Source of the DNA: an uncultured Flavobacteriaceae bacterium
GTDB lineage: Bacteria; Bacteroidota; Bacteroidia; Flavobacteriales; Flavobacteriaceae
Assembly (NCBI GenBank): GCA_947494825.1
Contig: CANLWN010000003.1
Coordinates: forward strand, 310,001 to 374,000
Length of the DNA: 64,000 nucleotides
Reading direction: 5' to 3'
Shown here: positions 9,264-17,788 of the stretch, in pieces
How positions within the stretch are numbered: position 1 is the stretch's first letter
Layout of the letters: every line of letters begins with the position of its first letter
Notes under the pieces: generated by a model
Told to the model about the DNA's origin: nothing
The model's database searches: none
Seen by the model: the letters and a program-made list of their open reading frames with translations, nothing else
Translations under genes and position numbers: made by a program

Positions 9264-9968
9264 ATGTTGGTATCCGCATTGGTATTAGGTTTGCTGGGAA
9301 GTTTGCACTGCGTGGGCATGTGTGGGCCCATTGCCCTTTTGTTGCCGGTAGATCGGACCAATGGTCTTAGGAAATTCACACAAATTTTTAGTTACCATTT
9401 TGGCAGGGCCTCTGCCTATGCGCTTATGGGCCTGGTCTTTGGTTTTTTGGGGAAAGGACTGTATGTCTTTGGACTGCAACAAAAATTGTCGCTCATCATT
9501 GGGATCATCATGATCTTAGTAGTGCTCCTGCCCTATTCCATTGCCCGCAAACACAGTTTGTCCAAACCCATCTATGGGGTAATTTCCCGTGTTAAAAGTA
9601 AACTGGGCACCCAGCTTCAAAAGAAAACGGCCGATACCTTTTTGACCATAGGTTTTCTCAACGGATTTCTTCCGTGCGGTTTGGTCTATATGGCACTTTT
9701 CGGGGCAGTGGCCATGGGAAATCCTGCAGAGGGAGCACTATATATGGCGTTGTTTGGCCTTGGTACCGTACCTTTGATGACCGCTGCCATTTATTTTAGT
9801 GGCATGCTAAAACATGCCGCGAAAAGAAAAATTCAAAAACTGATTCCCGTCTTTGTCATTATCATAGGCGCCTTATTTGTCCTAAGGGGGTTGGGACTGG
9901 GAATTCCCTATATCTCCCCCAAACCTGTTGTTGAACTGGTCTCCTCCGATCTGGAATGCCATAATTAA
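9264..9968 (+). CDS. SafE/UreH-like membrane protein of the cbb3 locus
   Basis: A 234-residue polytopic protein with the GSLHCVGMCGP motif (residues 12-22) of the TauE/SafE-related UreH domain. A second conserved NGFLPCGLVYMAL segment sits around 135. Such proteins follow ccoH in many Bacteroidota and are suspected in copper or thiol transport for oxidase assembly, but the substrate is not known. The reading frame extends back to 9186 inside ccoH; ATG 9264 directly after the ccoH stop is the sensible start. Conserved Cys and His residues could bind copper. Confidence 0.78.
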   Translation: MLVSALVLGLLGSLHCVGMCGPIALLLPVDRTNGLRKFTQIFSYHFGRASAYALMGLVFGFLGKGLYVFGLQQKLSLIIGIIMILVVLLPYSIARKHSLSKPIYGVISRVKSKLGTQLQKKTADTFLTIGFLNGFLPCGLVYMALFGAVAMGNPAEGALYMALFGLGTVPLMTAAIYFSGMLKHAAKRKIQKLIPVFVIIIGALFVLRGLGLGIPYISPKPVVELVSSDLECHN

Positions 9969-9997
9969 TTACCTTCGTTCCCATAAAAGCTATTCTC

Positions 9998-10390
9998 TTG
10001 CCATCAAAAACAGACATAAAAGACCGAGAAGATGTTTCCCTTTTAGTACGCACGTTCTATACCGATGTTAGGGCACATGACCTTTTGGGGCCCATCTTTA
10101 ATCGTATTATTGCGGATTGGGAGCAGCACTTGGAACTCCTGACCGATTTCTGGGAGTCGCAACTGTTCCTAAAGCGAAAATACACGGGCAATCCTGTGGC
10201 TGCCCATCAGGAAGTGGATGATAAAGTGAACCAGACCATTACTCCCGAACATTTTGGATTGTGGCTTAACCTGTGGTACCAGACCATTGATTCACTTTTT
10301 GAGGGGGAAGTTGCCTGGATCGCAAAGAACAGGGCCCAAAAAATGTCCACCATGTTGTACATGAAAATTTTTGAACACCGGCAGGGGTAG
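9998..10390 (+). CDS. Group III truncated haemoglobin
   Basis: A 130-residue globin with the trHb3 pattern: an aromatic-rich N-terminal helix, FWESQLF, KYTGNPVAAH with H70 as probable proximal haem ligand, and HFGLWLNLW near 85. Group III globins bind O2 and NO tightly. The only start in frame is TTG 9998. It is the last gene of the cco run (29 nt after the SafE-like gene) and ends 4 nt before the convergent nosY stop. A role in NO or O2 handling at low oxygen fits but is inferred. Confidence 0.85.
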   Translation: MPSKTDIKDREDVSLLVRTFYTDVRAHDLLGPIFNRIIADWEQHLELLTDFWESQLFLKRKYTGNPVAAHQEVDDKVNQTITPEHFGLWLNLWYQTIDSLFEGEVAWIAKNRAQKMSTMLYMKIFEHRQG

Positions 10391-10394
10391 CCTT

Positions 10395-11177
10395 CTAAAA
10401 ATCCTTTCTTTTGGACTTTCGGTAAATATTATAGGTAGGCAGTAGAAACCAAATCGCAAGTGCCGAGAACGATAATACCAGACCCCAGGCCGTTCCAAAA
10501 AACTTTTGGAATACCGCCCCGGTATACCCCAAAAGGGCAGAGATATCGAGCTTTAACAGAATAAGGATGCGAGACAGGTCAATGGGGTTCAACATGGTTG
10601 CTCCTAGGGAAAAGGTATCCAAAGGATAGGCTTCAAAAATAATGAGCGACATTAGGAAAAGCCCATCATAGATGACGGCCATAAACAGCCAGAGCAAAAT
10701 GGCATAACTGAATCCTTTGATCTTATTTTCGTGGTACAGCGCAATGTTAAAAGCCAAAGCGGTGAAGATAAGGGTCAGAAAAATACCTGTGACCAAGAGC
10801 AATGAAAAGTCCCAAATAGCATCGGACCTCAGGAGTCCATAAAAAATAAAGGGAAGTCCCAAACCGATAATCAGGCTCATGGAGAGCGACAGGGCGACGC
10901 CCAAATACTGCCCTAAAAAAATGGACGATCTTCGTATGGGCTGGGCCAAAAGAAGTTCGGTAAACTCCTTGGAGCTATAGTAGTACATAACCCCGAATAT
11001 GGTGCCGATCAGGGGTACCAATACAATAATGACATTCATCAGGGTAATGACGGCTTTGGAGAGGTCGTTATTCAGGAATAAGAGAACAATGCCCAGCAAG
11101 AGATAGAACAGGAGGTAGACGTAACTCCAGCGGCTCCGCACGAGGTCGTAAAAACTGTATTTTAAAATTTTAAGCAT
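10395..11177 (-). CDS. nosY: Nos-cluster ABC transporter permease NosY
   Basis: A 260-residue ABC-2-type permease with six predicted membrane helices, matching NosY. NosDFY deliver a sulfur or copper species needed for assembly of the NosZ Cu sites. The LLLAQPIRR segment after helix 2 is typical. It overlaps nosF by 8 nt and is the last gene of the long nos operon read from 17665 downwards. Confidence 0.9.
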   Translation of the reverse strand: MLKILKYSFYDLVRSRWSYVYLLFYLLLGIVLLFLNNDLSKAVITLMNVIIVLVPLIGTIFGVMYYYSSKEFTELLLAQPIRRSSIFLGQYLGVALSLSMSLIIGLGLPFIFYGLLRSDAIWDFSLLLVTGIFLTLIFTALAFNIALYHENKIKGFSYAILLWLFMAVIYDGLFLMSLIIFEAYPLDTFSLGATMLNPIDLSRILILLKLDISALLGYTGAVFQKFFGTAWGLVLSFSALAIWFLLPTYNIYRKSKRKDF

Positions 11178-11877
11178 TGTTTTCTTTTAACAGGGTTGCA
11201 ATGGCATGTTGAAAATCATTTTGTTGGGTCTTTTCCATCAGGGCAGCGATATTTCCCTTAAAGTATACGCGCCCCTCCAGAAGGAAGACGATCTCTTCGG
11301 CCACCTCTTCCACAAAACCCATGATATGCGAAGTAATCAGAATGGTCTTTCCCTTCTCCCTTTCCTTGTGTATAAGCTCCTTTAAATACAACATGGCCAC
11401 AGGGTCCAGGCCTGCCGTTGGCTCATCGAGGATGATAAGGGGACTGTTGAACATAAAGGCCAATACCAAGTTGACCTTTTGCTTGGTTCCCCCGGAAAGG
11501 TTCCCCAATCTTTTGTCCAGAAAAGGCTCCAAATGAAAGGCCTCTACAAGAGGTGCATCATTGCCCTGTTGACCTCTTAAATTTTTGATCATCCGAATAA
11601 GTTCGGCCACGGTCAGATTGCCCGGAAAGTTGGCTATCTGTGGCAAATAATCGATTTGACGTCTATACTTCCAGTTATTCCTTACAGCGCTATTGTCTAC
11701 CAAGATATCCCCGCTATTGGGAATCACCATTCCAAGGATGCATTTGATCAAGGTGGTCTTGCCAGAGCCATTGGGGCCAAGGACCGCAAAAATACCCCCC
11801 TTGCCAATATCCAGGTCAATTCCTTTAAGGACCTGGTTTTTACCAAAACGTTTGTGTAAATCTTTGATCGCTATCAT
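11170..11877 (-). CDS. nosF: Nos-cluster ABC transporter ATPase NosF
   Basis: A 235-residue ABC ATPase with Walker A GPNGSGKT (34-41), signature LSGGTKQK (127-134) and Walker B LIILDE (147-152). It energises the NosFY transporter for NosZ maturation. It overlaps nosD by 4 nt and nosY by 8 nt, so the three are translationally coupled. Confidence 0.93.
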   Translation of the reverse strand: MIAIKDLHKRFGKNQVLKGIDLDIGKGGIFAVLGPNGSGKTTLIKCILGMVIPNSGDILVDNSAVRNNWKYRRQIDYLPQIANFPGNLTVAELIRMIKNLRGQQGNDAPLVEAFHLEPFLDKRLGNLSGGTKQKVNLVLAFMFNSPLIILDEPTAGLDPVAMLYLKELIHKEREKGKTILITSHIMGFVEEVAEEIVFLLEGRVYFKGNIAALMEKTQQNDFQHAIATLLKENNA

Positions 11878-13112
11878 CGGTTCCGTTTCATTAGGGGATG
11901 GGGGTCCAACAAGTTATCGGGTGTAAAGACCGGGGATACCTTCTCGGAAAAATCTATAATATCAATAAAGAGGCTTCGCATCAAGATAATGGTTTCCGGG
12001 GTACGGTTTACTACATAGGAAAAAAGTTTTACAGGACGATAGGGCACGTCCCCAATACCGTCCTTGTCCAAGTCGTACCCCGTGTATTTACTCCAGTAAT
12101 TCTGATCAAACTGGTTATCGTTGATCTTGCTGTTATACGAAACATCAAAAGAATTGTGCAGGAAATTATTTTTTATAAAATTGTTGGTGTAACAGGCGCC
12201 TCGGACCTTAATGGCCCAACCGTTGTTGTTGAAGTCATTTTTTCTGTAGGTGACCCGATTAGACCCCTCAATGCTTATACCGATGGTATTCTTTTCAAAG
12301 TTGTTCCCCACAATCTCTGCGTCGTTTATCTCCTTTAGCAGAAGGCCGTAGGAGGCCGTACCCCAATTTTTCTTAAAGGTGTTGTTGAGCATCTTGATGC
12401 GCTTGGAGAACATTACAGCCACCCCTGCCCCATTGTTTTCAAAGACGTTTTCCTCATAGAGATCGTCATTGGAAAACATAAAATGCAGCCCATACCGAAG
12501 GTTGTTGGTACTGGTGTTGCGTTTTATGCTGCAATTGTTGGCAAATTCCAAATAGATACCATCCCTGACATGGGTAATGTAGTTGTCCTCAATAACTACA
12601 TTTTGCGAATACCAAAGTTGAATGCCATTGCCCGAACTGTGCTCATTGACCGCATCACCAATGATCCTATTGTACAACACTTGGCCATGGCTAGACTTTT
12701 CCAGATATATCCCAAAGAACAATTTTTCGAGCACCAAATTTTTGATCAGAAAGTTTTTGCTCTTTACAATCCGTACCGCGGCGTAATCCCTGGTATAGCT
12801 TGTTCCCACATTAACGAGGAACAGTCCGTCCAAGGTGACGTTATCGGCGGTTACCCTAATGATCTCCCCCTTTCTTTGCCCATCTATTTTAGGATATCCT
12901 TCCCCTAAGAGTGTCAGCGGTTTATCTATCAGGATATCGTATTCGTTGTACGTACCCTTTTTAATCAACAAGGTGTCAAAATCCGAGGCTAGGGCAATGC
13001 CTTCCTTTATCGTCCTTATCTCACAACTATTACAAACCGTTATGGTCCTGGCCGATACGGTTAGTCCGGTCAGAAGATATGCAGTGAGTAAAAGAAGTTT
13101 GGCAGAGTTCAT
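11874..13112 (-). CDS. nosD: Periplasmic NosD beta-helix protein
   Basis: A 412-residue exported protein (signal peptide about 1-21) with CASH-type right-handed beta-helix repeats rich in Asn, such as NNCSIKRNTSTNN and NTFKKNW. NosD works with NosF and NosY in the assembly of the NosZ copper centres. It lies 12 nt after the cupin gene and overlaps nosF by 4 nt. Length and repeat content are normal for the family. Confidence 0.93.
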   Translation of the reverse strand: MNSAKLLLLTAYLLTGLTVSARTITVCNSCEIRTIKEGIALASDFDTLLIKKGTYNEYDILIDKPLTLLGEGYPKIDGQRKGEIIRVTADNVTLDGLFLVNVGTSYTRDYAAVRIVKSKNFLIKNLVLEKLFFGIYLEKSSHGQVLYNRIIGDAVNEHSSGNGIQLWYSQNVVIEDNYITHVRDGIYLEFANNCSIKRNTSTNNLRYGLHFMFSNDDLYEENVFENNGAGVAVMFSKRIKMLNNTFKKNWGTASYGLLLKEINDAEIVGNNFEKNTIGISIEGSNRVTYRKNDFNNNGWAIKVRGACYTNNFIKNNFLHNSFDVSYNSKINDNQFDQNYWSKYTGYDLDKDGIGDVPYRPVKLFSYVVNRTPETIILMRSLFIDIIDFSEKVSPVFTPDNLLDPHPLMKRNR

Positions 13113-13124
13113 CCTTCCAGGGGT

Positions 13125-13418
13125 TTATCTAATGATCAAAAATTTGGCATTTTCTATGGCCTTTACAGCATGTAGTTTTTCGGCCGGGAAGTTGAATGTT
13201 TGATGTTTTCGTAATGGGTATTCCCGATCATTTATGTAAAACAAGACCTGGCCCTCCAACATTACAAGGAAGGCATCGCGCGGTGAGCTATGCTCTGGGA
13301 ACTCCTTTCCTTCTTCCAAGCTAATTGCCAAAACTTCGGTTGGGGCATTGAAAAAGAGTTTTTCCACTTTCAAATTGGAGCATTCCAATTCATCAATTTT
13401 ATGGGAGGTCTGGTACAT
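13125..13418 (-). CDS. Small cupin-domain protein within the nos operon
   Basis: A 97-residue single cupin domain with GKEFPEHSSPRDAFLVMLEGQVLFYI (motif spread about 39-65) and a second His in KLHAVKA. The metal-ligand set is incomplete compared with classic cupins (one His near 43 and one near 82), so binding is uncertain. It overlaps nosL by 20 nt and precedes nosD by 12 nt, so it is part of the N2O reductase maturation operon. Its function is not known to me; a role in metal or NO-related handling is only a guess. Confidence 0.7.
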   Translation of the reverse strand: MYQTSHKIDELECSNLKVEKLFFNAPTEVLAISLEEGKEFPEHSSPRDAFLVMLEGQVLFYINDREYPLRKHQTFNFPAEKLHAVKAIENAKFLIIR

Positions 13419-13878
13419 GCTTACTATTTAGTTTTGATAGAATTTCTTTCCAGGTATATAGCTGCCCGCCTTCCTTGGCCTTGATCCGTTCCCCTTCGGC
13501 CCTATCTTCAAAGGCTGTTAAAAAAGCACCCATGGGACTAGGCAGGTTTTCGCTGATCAGGAAGCTGGCCTTGGTGGCGTCTATGAACGCTTCCGGCCTT
13601 TCGTAATGATTGACCAGAAATAGGGATATCGTGGCGGTATCGGTCTCCTTGAGCTGATTTATCATACATTCTACGGCATCGAACTTGAACACCTTGCCTT
13701 TTTCGGTAACGATTTCCGCTCCATGGATCTTGTCAACAATCGTCATACTACAAAAATGGCATCCGTCGGTTCCGTACGCTATCTTCTCCGGCTGTGGTAC
13801 GCAGGCCGACAAAAACAGGAGTAATGGAATCAAAAAAACCAACAGTGCCTTTCCTTTACCTTGCATCTTATTTCGCAT
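13399..13878 (-). CDS. nosL: Copper chaperone lipoprotein NosL
   Basis: A 159-residue lipoprotein (lipobox LSAC, C26) with the NosL copper-binding motif GCHFCSM (C40, C43, M45). NosL delivers Cu(I) to NosZ. The start could be ATG 13878 or ATG 13866. It overlaps the upstream NosB-like gene by 11 nt and the downstream cupin gene by 20 nt. Confidence 0.92.
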   Translation of the reverse strand: MRNKMQGKGKALLVFLIPLLLFLSACVPQPEKIAYGTDGCHFCSMTIVDKIHGAEIVTEKGKVFKFDAVECMINQLKETDTATISLFLVNHYERPEAFIDATKASFLISENLPSPMGAFLTAFEDRAEGERIKAKEGGQLYTWKEILSKLNSKHVPDLP

Positions 13879-14467
13879 TTATGGGTTTTGCTTCCCGCTT
13901 TCCGACAAAGTAGGCCGCCAGCTGACATAACATCCCCAAGCCTAGGAAATAGGCCCCCAACTGCGGATAGGAATGGGCTTTAAAATTTAAAATGTCCTTG
14001 GAGCCGAACAATGGGGGCTGAAAGCCCATGACCGAACCATCCGGGTTGGTGAATTTCATGATGGCCTTGGGATCCAGATTGTGTCCGTAATCGTGCTCCC
14101 AGAGGTAAAAATCGTATAGGCCGGCACTGCTCAGGAGCACCATGAAAATGAACCATCCCAAAAACCATTTATAGCGCCCTTTAAAGGCAAGAATTAGCCC
14201 TATAATGGAGGTGATGATTATTCCGGCGGGAAATATCTTGAATTCCGGTATGGCATCGGGAATGTACTTCATTCCCACGTAGTGGTTCATTAAGTTAATG
14301 TTCTTTATATCGTGCGGATTGGCATCCGCAAAGTCATTGATATAAATGTCCATGCCCAATGGAATAGGATATTGCGGAGCTTCCAAGGTAATGTTCCAAA
14401 GGGGAAACACGAACAGGAATAGGGGCAATAAAGCTCCACACAGCATTAAAATCCGTGATTTTTTCAT
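13868..14467 (-). CDS. NosB-like membrane protein downstream of nosZ
   Basis: A 199-residue protein with four predicted membrane helices (about 6-26, 78-95, 103-123, 170-190) and a large external loop containing DIYINDFADANPHDI. Clade II nos clusters typically carry a membrane protein gene, named nosB, right after nosZ; position and topology fit, its role is unknown. ATG 14467 is preferred over TTG 14476. It is separated from nosZ by a gap with two strong hairpins and overlaps nosL by 11 nt. Confidence 0.72.
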   Translation of the reverse strand: MKKSRILMLCGALLPLFLFVFPLWNITLEAPQYPIPLGMDIYINDFADANPHDIKNINLMNHYVGMKYIPDAIPEFKIFPAGIIITSIIGLILAFKGRYKWFLGWFIFMVLLSSAGLYDFYLWEHDYGHNLDPKAIMKFTNPDGSVMGFQPPLFGSKDILNFKAHSYPQLGAYFLGLGMLCQLAAYFVGKREAKPINAK

Positions 14468-14492
14468 GTGTAACAATTAAAGGGTTCGTAAA

Positions 14493-14549
14493 GGCGGGAG
14501 GGGATTCCTCCCGCCGTTCATGAGGGAACCCCACTAACAAGGCTCCCTC
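14493..14549 (-). promoter_or_regulatory. Tandem hairpins in the nosZ-nosB intergenic gap
   Basis: Two stem-loops fill the gap after the nosZ stop. GAGGGA(A)CC at 14522-14530 pairs with GGCTCCCTC at 14541-14549 with one mismatch. GGCGGGAGG at 14493-14501 pairs perfectly with CCTCCCGCC at 14507-14515. Neither is followed by a long T run on the minus strand (only TTTA). They could protect the nosZ message or attenuate downstream transcription. Confidence 0.65.
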
Positions 14550-14572
14550 GAAAACACATAGTCAAAGTTAAT

Positions 14573-16534
14573 CTAATCTTCACCCAAGGACCATGTAAGG
14601 GGAGTATCGGATGAAGCCGGTGACACCCTAACATAACCTTGCATTTCTTGGTGCAGCGCTGAGCAGAAATCCGTGCAATAGAAGGGCCATACCCCTACTT
14701 GTTTCGGTTCCCACACAAAGGTTTCCGTTTGTCCGGGCATGATCAATAATTCGGAGGTGTTGGCGCCTATTATACTTATACCATGAGGCACATCATAATC
14801 CTGCTCCAAATTGGTGACGTGGAAATACACCTTATCACCCACTTTAATACCCTCTATATTGTCAGGGTTAAAATGACTGCGTATCATGGTCATATATATA
14901 CGTACTTCATTTCCGTTCCTTTCGATTCGCACACCGGCGTCGGACTGAACTCCATAGGGGTGCTTGTTCTCCTCGAGCTTAAAGATCTTTTTGGAGTTTG
15001 CCTTTATGATATCGGCAGGAATACCAGCGGCATAATGCGGCTCTCCTACTGTTGGGAAGTCCAACAGCAATTCCATTTTCTCCCCGGAAATATCGTAAAG
15101 CTGGGCAGATTGGGTTACCTCTGGTCCGGTGGGAAGATAGCGGTCCTTGGTAATTTTGTTCATGGCCAATACATATTTGCCGAATGGTTTTCTCGAGTTT
15201 CCACCGGGAATCATCAAATGCCCCACGGAATAATAGGTGGGTTTCCTATCAATGACCTCCCAGGTCCCTACTTTCCATTTTACCACTTCGGAGGAAATGA
15301 AGAAGGTGGTATAGCCGTTGCCCTTGCCGTCAAATTCGGTATGCAGGGGCCCAAGACCGGCTTGTGATACCGTTCCGGCCAGTACATCCTCGAACTTCAA
15401 AATAGGGATGCCATAGGCCTCACCATCGAACTTTTCGCCTTCAATGGCTTGGATCATCTTGCTAAATGAGTGTACCGTTAAATCGGCCGACAGTTTTCCA
15501 TTTCCCACGATATACTCCCCTGTGGGGTCTACATCACAACCATGTGGTGATTTAGGTGTGGGAAGTAAATAGACCAATCCGGGCAGTTCCGAGGCATCGA
15601 GTATCCGTACTTCCTTTTTCATGGTAGAAGTGGCCATATGGGTAGACTCGTCATATACATTGTGCGCGTAATTGGCAGGCATGGTTTTGAATTTTCCTTC
15701 CTTGATATATTCTTCGGCCTTTTTCCAGTTGACGGCAGCGATGAAATCCTTGTCGTTTTGGGAGGCATTGACCTCCATTAAGGTATGGGACTCCTCCGAA
15801 TTATAGGTAGAGAAGAACATCCATCCATGGGAAGCACCCCTCCCCGGGTGTGCCAAATCATAATCGAAGCCTGGCATCAAAATTTGAAAGGCCACGTCCA
15901 TATGCCCTTCCTCTGGGTCCACACTGACAAAGGACAGCGAGCCTTTGAAATTTCCCTTATATTCCTTAATGGACATATCTTGCTGTGGAATGGGTACCGA
16001 AAAGCGTGTTCCGGCCACCACATATTCCGTATTCTCGGTAACGAAGGAGGAGCTGTGGTTCCCCGCGCTGTTGGGGATTTCAATAATTTCGGTCGTTTCA
16101 AAGGTGGTCAGATCAATTTTTGCAATACGCGGGGTATTGTTCCCGTTGATGAACACCCAACGTCCGTCCAATTCGCCATTGGTCTGTGAAATGTCCGGAT
16201 GGTGCGAATCGTCCCAAGGGATAAATCCATGTGAGGTGTTGAGCATGGGCTTGGTCTCCTCATTGTATCCCCAAGCTTTCTCCGCATCCTGTGAAAACAC
16301 AGGTATGACCTTGAACAAACGGCCCGAGGGCAGACCGTACACGGCTAGCTGTCCGCTGAATCCTCCAGAAACAAAGGCGTAGAATTCATCGTGTTCCCCA
16401 GGGGCCACATATACCTTTTCGGCGACGTTGGAAGCCAGGGCCCCACTGTCTGCCGACTTGCCGGCATTGTTGCAACTTGCCGCCAGAAGTACGACCAGGG
16501 AAGCAATAAAAGTAGTTTTAATCCTATTTCTCAT
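14573..16534 (-). CDS. nosZ: Nitrous oxide reductase, clade II, lipoprotein type
   Basis: Reduces N2O to N2 in the periplasm. A 653-residue protein with an SPII signal (AASC, C21) instead of the Tat signal of clade I NosZ. A seven-bladed beta-propeller holds CuZ ligands such as H111-H112 in DDSHHPD, and a C-terminal cupredoxin domain carries the CuA site (H584, C620, C624, H628, M631). Lack of a twin-arginine motif places it with the Sec-dependent clade II enzymes. It is 18 nt after the fasciclin gene, in an operon starting with a cytochrome c, and is followed by maturation genes. Confidence 0.96.
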   Translation of the reverse strand: MRNRIKTTFIASLVVLLAASCNNAGKSADSGALASNVAEKVYVAPGEHDEFYAFVSGGFSGQLAVYGLPSGRLFKVIPVFSQDAEKAWGYNEETKPMLNTSHGFIPWDDSHHPDISQTNGELDGRWVFINGNNTPRIAKIDLTTFETTEIIEIPNSAGNHSSSFVTENTEYVVAGTRFSVPIPQQDMSIKEYKGNFKGSLSFVSVDPEEGHMDVAFQILMPGFDYDLAHPGRGASHGWMFFSTYNSEESHTLMEVNASQNDKDFIAAVNWKKAEEYIKEGKFKTMPANYAHNVYDESTHMATSTMKKEVRILDASELPGLVYLLPTPKSPHGCDVDPTGEYIVGNGKLSADLTVHSFSKMIQAIEGEKFDGEAYGIPILKFEDVLAGTVSQAGLGPLHTEFDGKGNGYTTFFISSEVVKWKVGTWEVIDRKPTYYSVGHLMIPGGNSRKPFGKYVLAMNKITKDRYLPTGPEVTQSAQLYDISGEKMELLLDFPTVGEPHYAAGIPADIIKANSKKIFKLEENKHPYGVQSDAGVRIERNGNEVRIYMTMIRSHFNPDNIEGIKVGDKVYFHVTNLEQDYDVPHGISIIGANTSELLIMPGQTETFVWEPKQVGVWPFYCTDFCSALHQEMQGYVRVSPASSDTPLTWSLGED

Positions 16535-16552
16535 GATATCAAATTTTAGTGT

Positions 16553-17128
16553 TTATTCGGATGGTGGTAGCAATACTTTATCTATGACATGTACAATACC
16601 GTTTCCGGCGGGTACGCTGGCCACAATTCTGGCCTCGCCTATATAGACTTCGTCCCCATCAACGGTAACAGCAACATCTACCCCGTTGGATTGCCCCAAT
16701 TTTTTAAACTTTTTCAGAAAGTCCTTGGAATAGTTCCCAGGGGTTACGTGGTATTTTAGGATGTTGGCCAAAGCGGCTTTGTTTTCTGGTTTTAGCAGGT
16801 TCTCCACGGTACCTTCGGGCAGCGCGTCAAAAGCTGCATTGGTCGGCGCAAAGACCATTAAGGGTCCGGCATTTACCAGGGCATTTTCCAATTCGGCGGC
16901 TTGTACTGCGGCTACCAAAGTGGTATGGTCCTCAGATCCAATGGCAATGTTGAGTACGTTGGGACGCGATTCATCGTCAGTGATGAAGGCCTGTCCTTGT
17001 TTTTTGGTGTTTTCGATCACCGTTGATTCCGTGTCCGTAGTGGTATCCATTTGCTTCTTGTCTGTCTTACAGCTCAGAACCAACAAGATGGATAACGCTA
17101 CCATAAGTGAGTTGGCAATTGTTTTCAT
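16553..17128 (-). CDS. Fasciclin-domain lipoprotein in the nos operon
   Basis: A 191-residue lipoprotein (LSC, C20) with one FAS1 domain (about 55-190) showing FAPTNAAFDALP and the H box YHVTPG. FAS1 domains mediate protein or surface contacts. It is placed between the operon's cytochrome c and nosZ (27 and 18 nt gaps), so it is cotranscribed with them. A scaffolding role for the electron donor and NosZ at the membrane is a guess. Confidence 0.85.
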   Translation of the reverse strand: MKTIANSLMVALSILLVLSCKTDKKQMDTTTDTESTVIENTKKQGQAFITDDESRPNVLNIAIGSEDHTTLVAAVQAAELENALVNAGPLMVFAPTNAAFDALPEGTVENLLKPENKAALANILKYHVTPGNYSKDFLKKFKKLGQSNGVDVAVTVDGDEVYIGEARIVASVPAGNGIVHVIDKVLLPPSE

Positions 17129-17155
17129 AATTATATGGTATTTAGTTCTGTTCCA

Positions 17156-17665
17156 TTATTTTAAGGTTCTAAAATATTCCAGGATGGCCCGTGCCTCTTC
17201 TTCGTTCAGACTTTGATTGGCCATAGGAGATCCGTTGTGTTCTATCAACAATTCCTTGGCCAAAGGATCTTCCTTTACCATTCTTTCCGGGTCCAGGATC
17301 ATGTTCATGATCCATTCCGGGGTTCGGCGCTCAAGAATCTTTTCCGGAGCGGGTCCAATAAATTTTTTGTGAGGTCGGTGGCAGGCTGTGCAGTTGACCT
17401 TAAACAGCTCGGCGCCCTTGGCGACCAGATCGTCATCGATTTCCGCTGGCAGCACCAATTCGGTAATCGCACCCACACCTTTGTTGGTAAGATCCACTCT
17501 TTTTGATGGAGGAACCTTATCCGTATTGGTCTCGGCTGTAGACGTTTCGGTCTTTTCAGTTTTTGTTTTTTGGATGGTAAAGCTTTCCTGTTTCTTTTCT
17601 TTTCCCCCACAGCCAACTAGGCCTAAAACAATCAACGTTAGCACTAATTTAATCCCTGTATTCAT
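17156..17665 (-). CDS. Cytochrome c lipoprotein, probable electron donor to NosZ
   Basis: A 169-residue lipoprotein (GCGG, C19) with a Thr/Lys/Glu-rich linker and a cytochrome c domain: CTACH at 92-96, with M148 in GSPMAN as a candidate axial ligand. It is the first gene of the nos operon, directly behind the Fnr-type promoter at 17691-17733. In clade II systems small cytochromes c link the quinol pool to NosZ, so an electron-donor role is likely, but the partner is not shown by sequence alone. Confidence 0.85.
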   Translation of the reverse strand: MNTGIKLVLTLIVLGLVGCGGKEKKQESFTIQKTKTEKTETSTAETNTDKVPPSKRVDLTNKGVGAITELVLPAEIDDDLVAKGAELFKVNCTACHRPHKKFIGPAPEKILERRTPEWIMNMILDPERMVKEDPLAKELLIEHNGSPMANQSLNEEEARAILEYFRTLK

Positions 17666-17721
17666 TCCTGGTTATTTTAAAGATTCGGGTCAAATGTAGG
17701 TTTGGAAGGCAACGAATAAAA

Positions 17722-17733
17722 TGACAAATGTCA
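17722..17733. promoter_or_regulatory. Fnr-type box between nos operon and Rrf2 gene
   Basis: Perfect palindrome TGACAAATGTCA, identical to the ccoS box. On the minus side TACATTTG (17691-17698) is exactly 23 nt away and drives the nine-gene nos operon. On the plus side ATTCTTTG (17757-17764) is at the same spacing in front of the Rrf2 gene; this -7 is weaker. Confidence 0.85.
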
Positions 17734-17788
17734 TATTTAAGACAATAATATCTTTTATTCTTTGTATTTGTAATTCCAAAAGCATATC

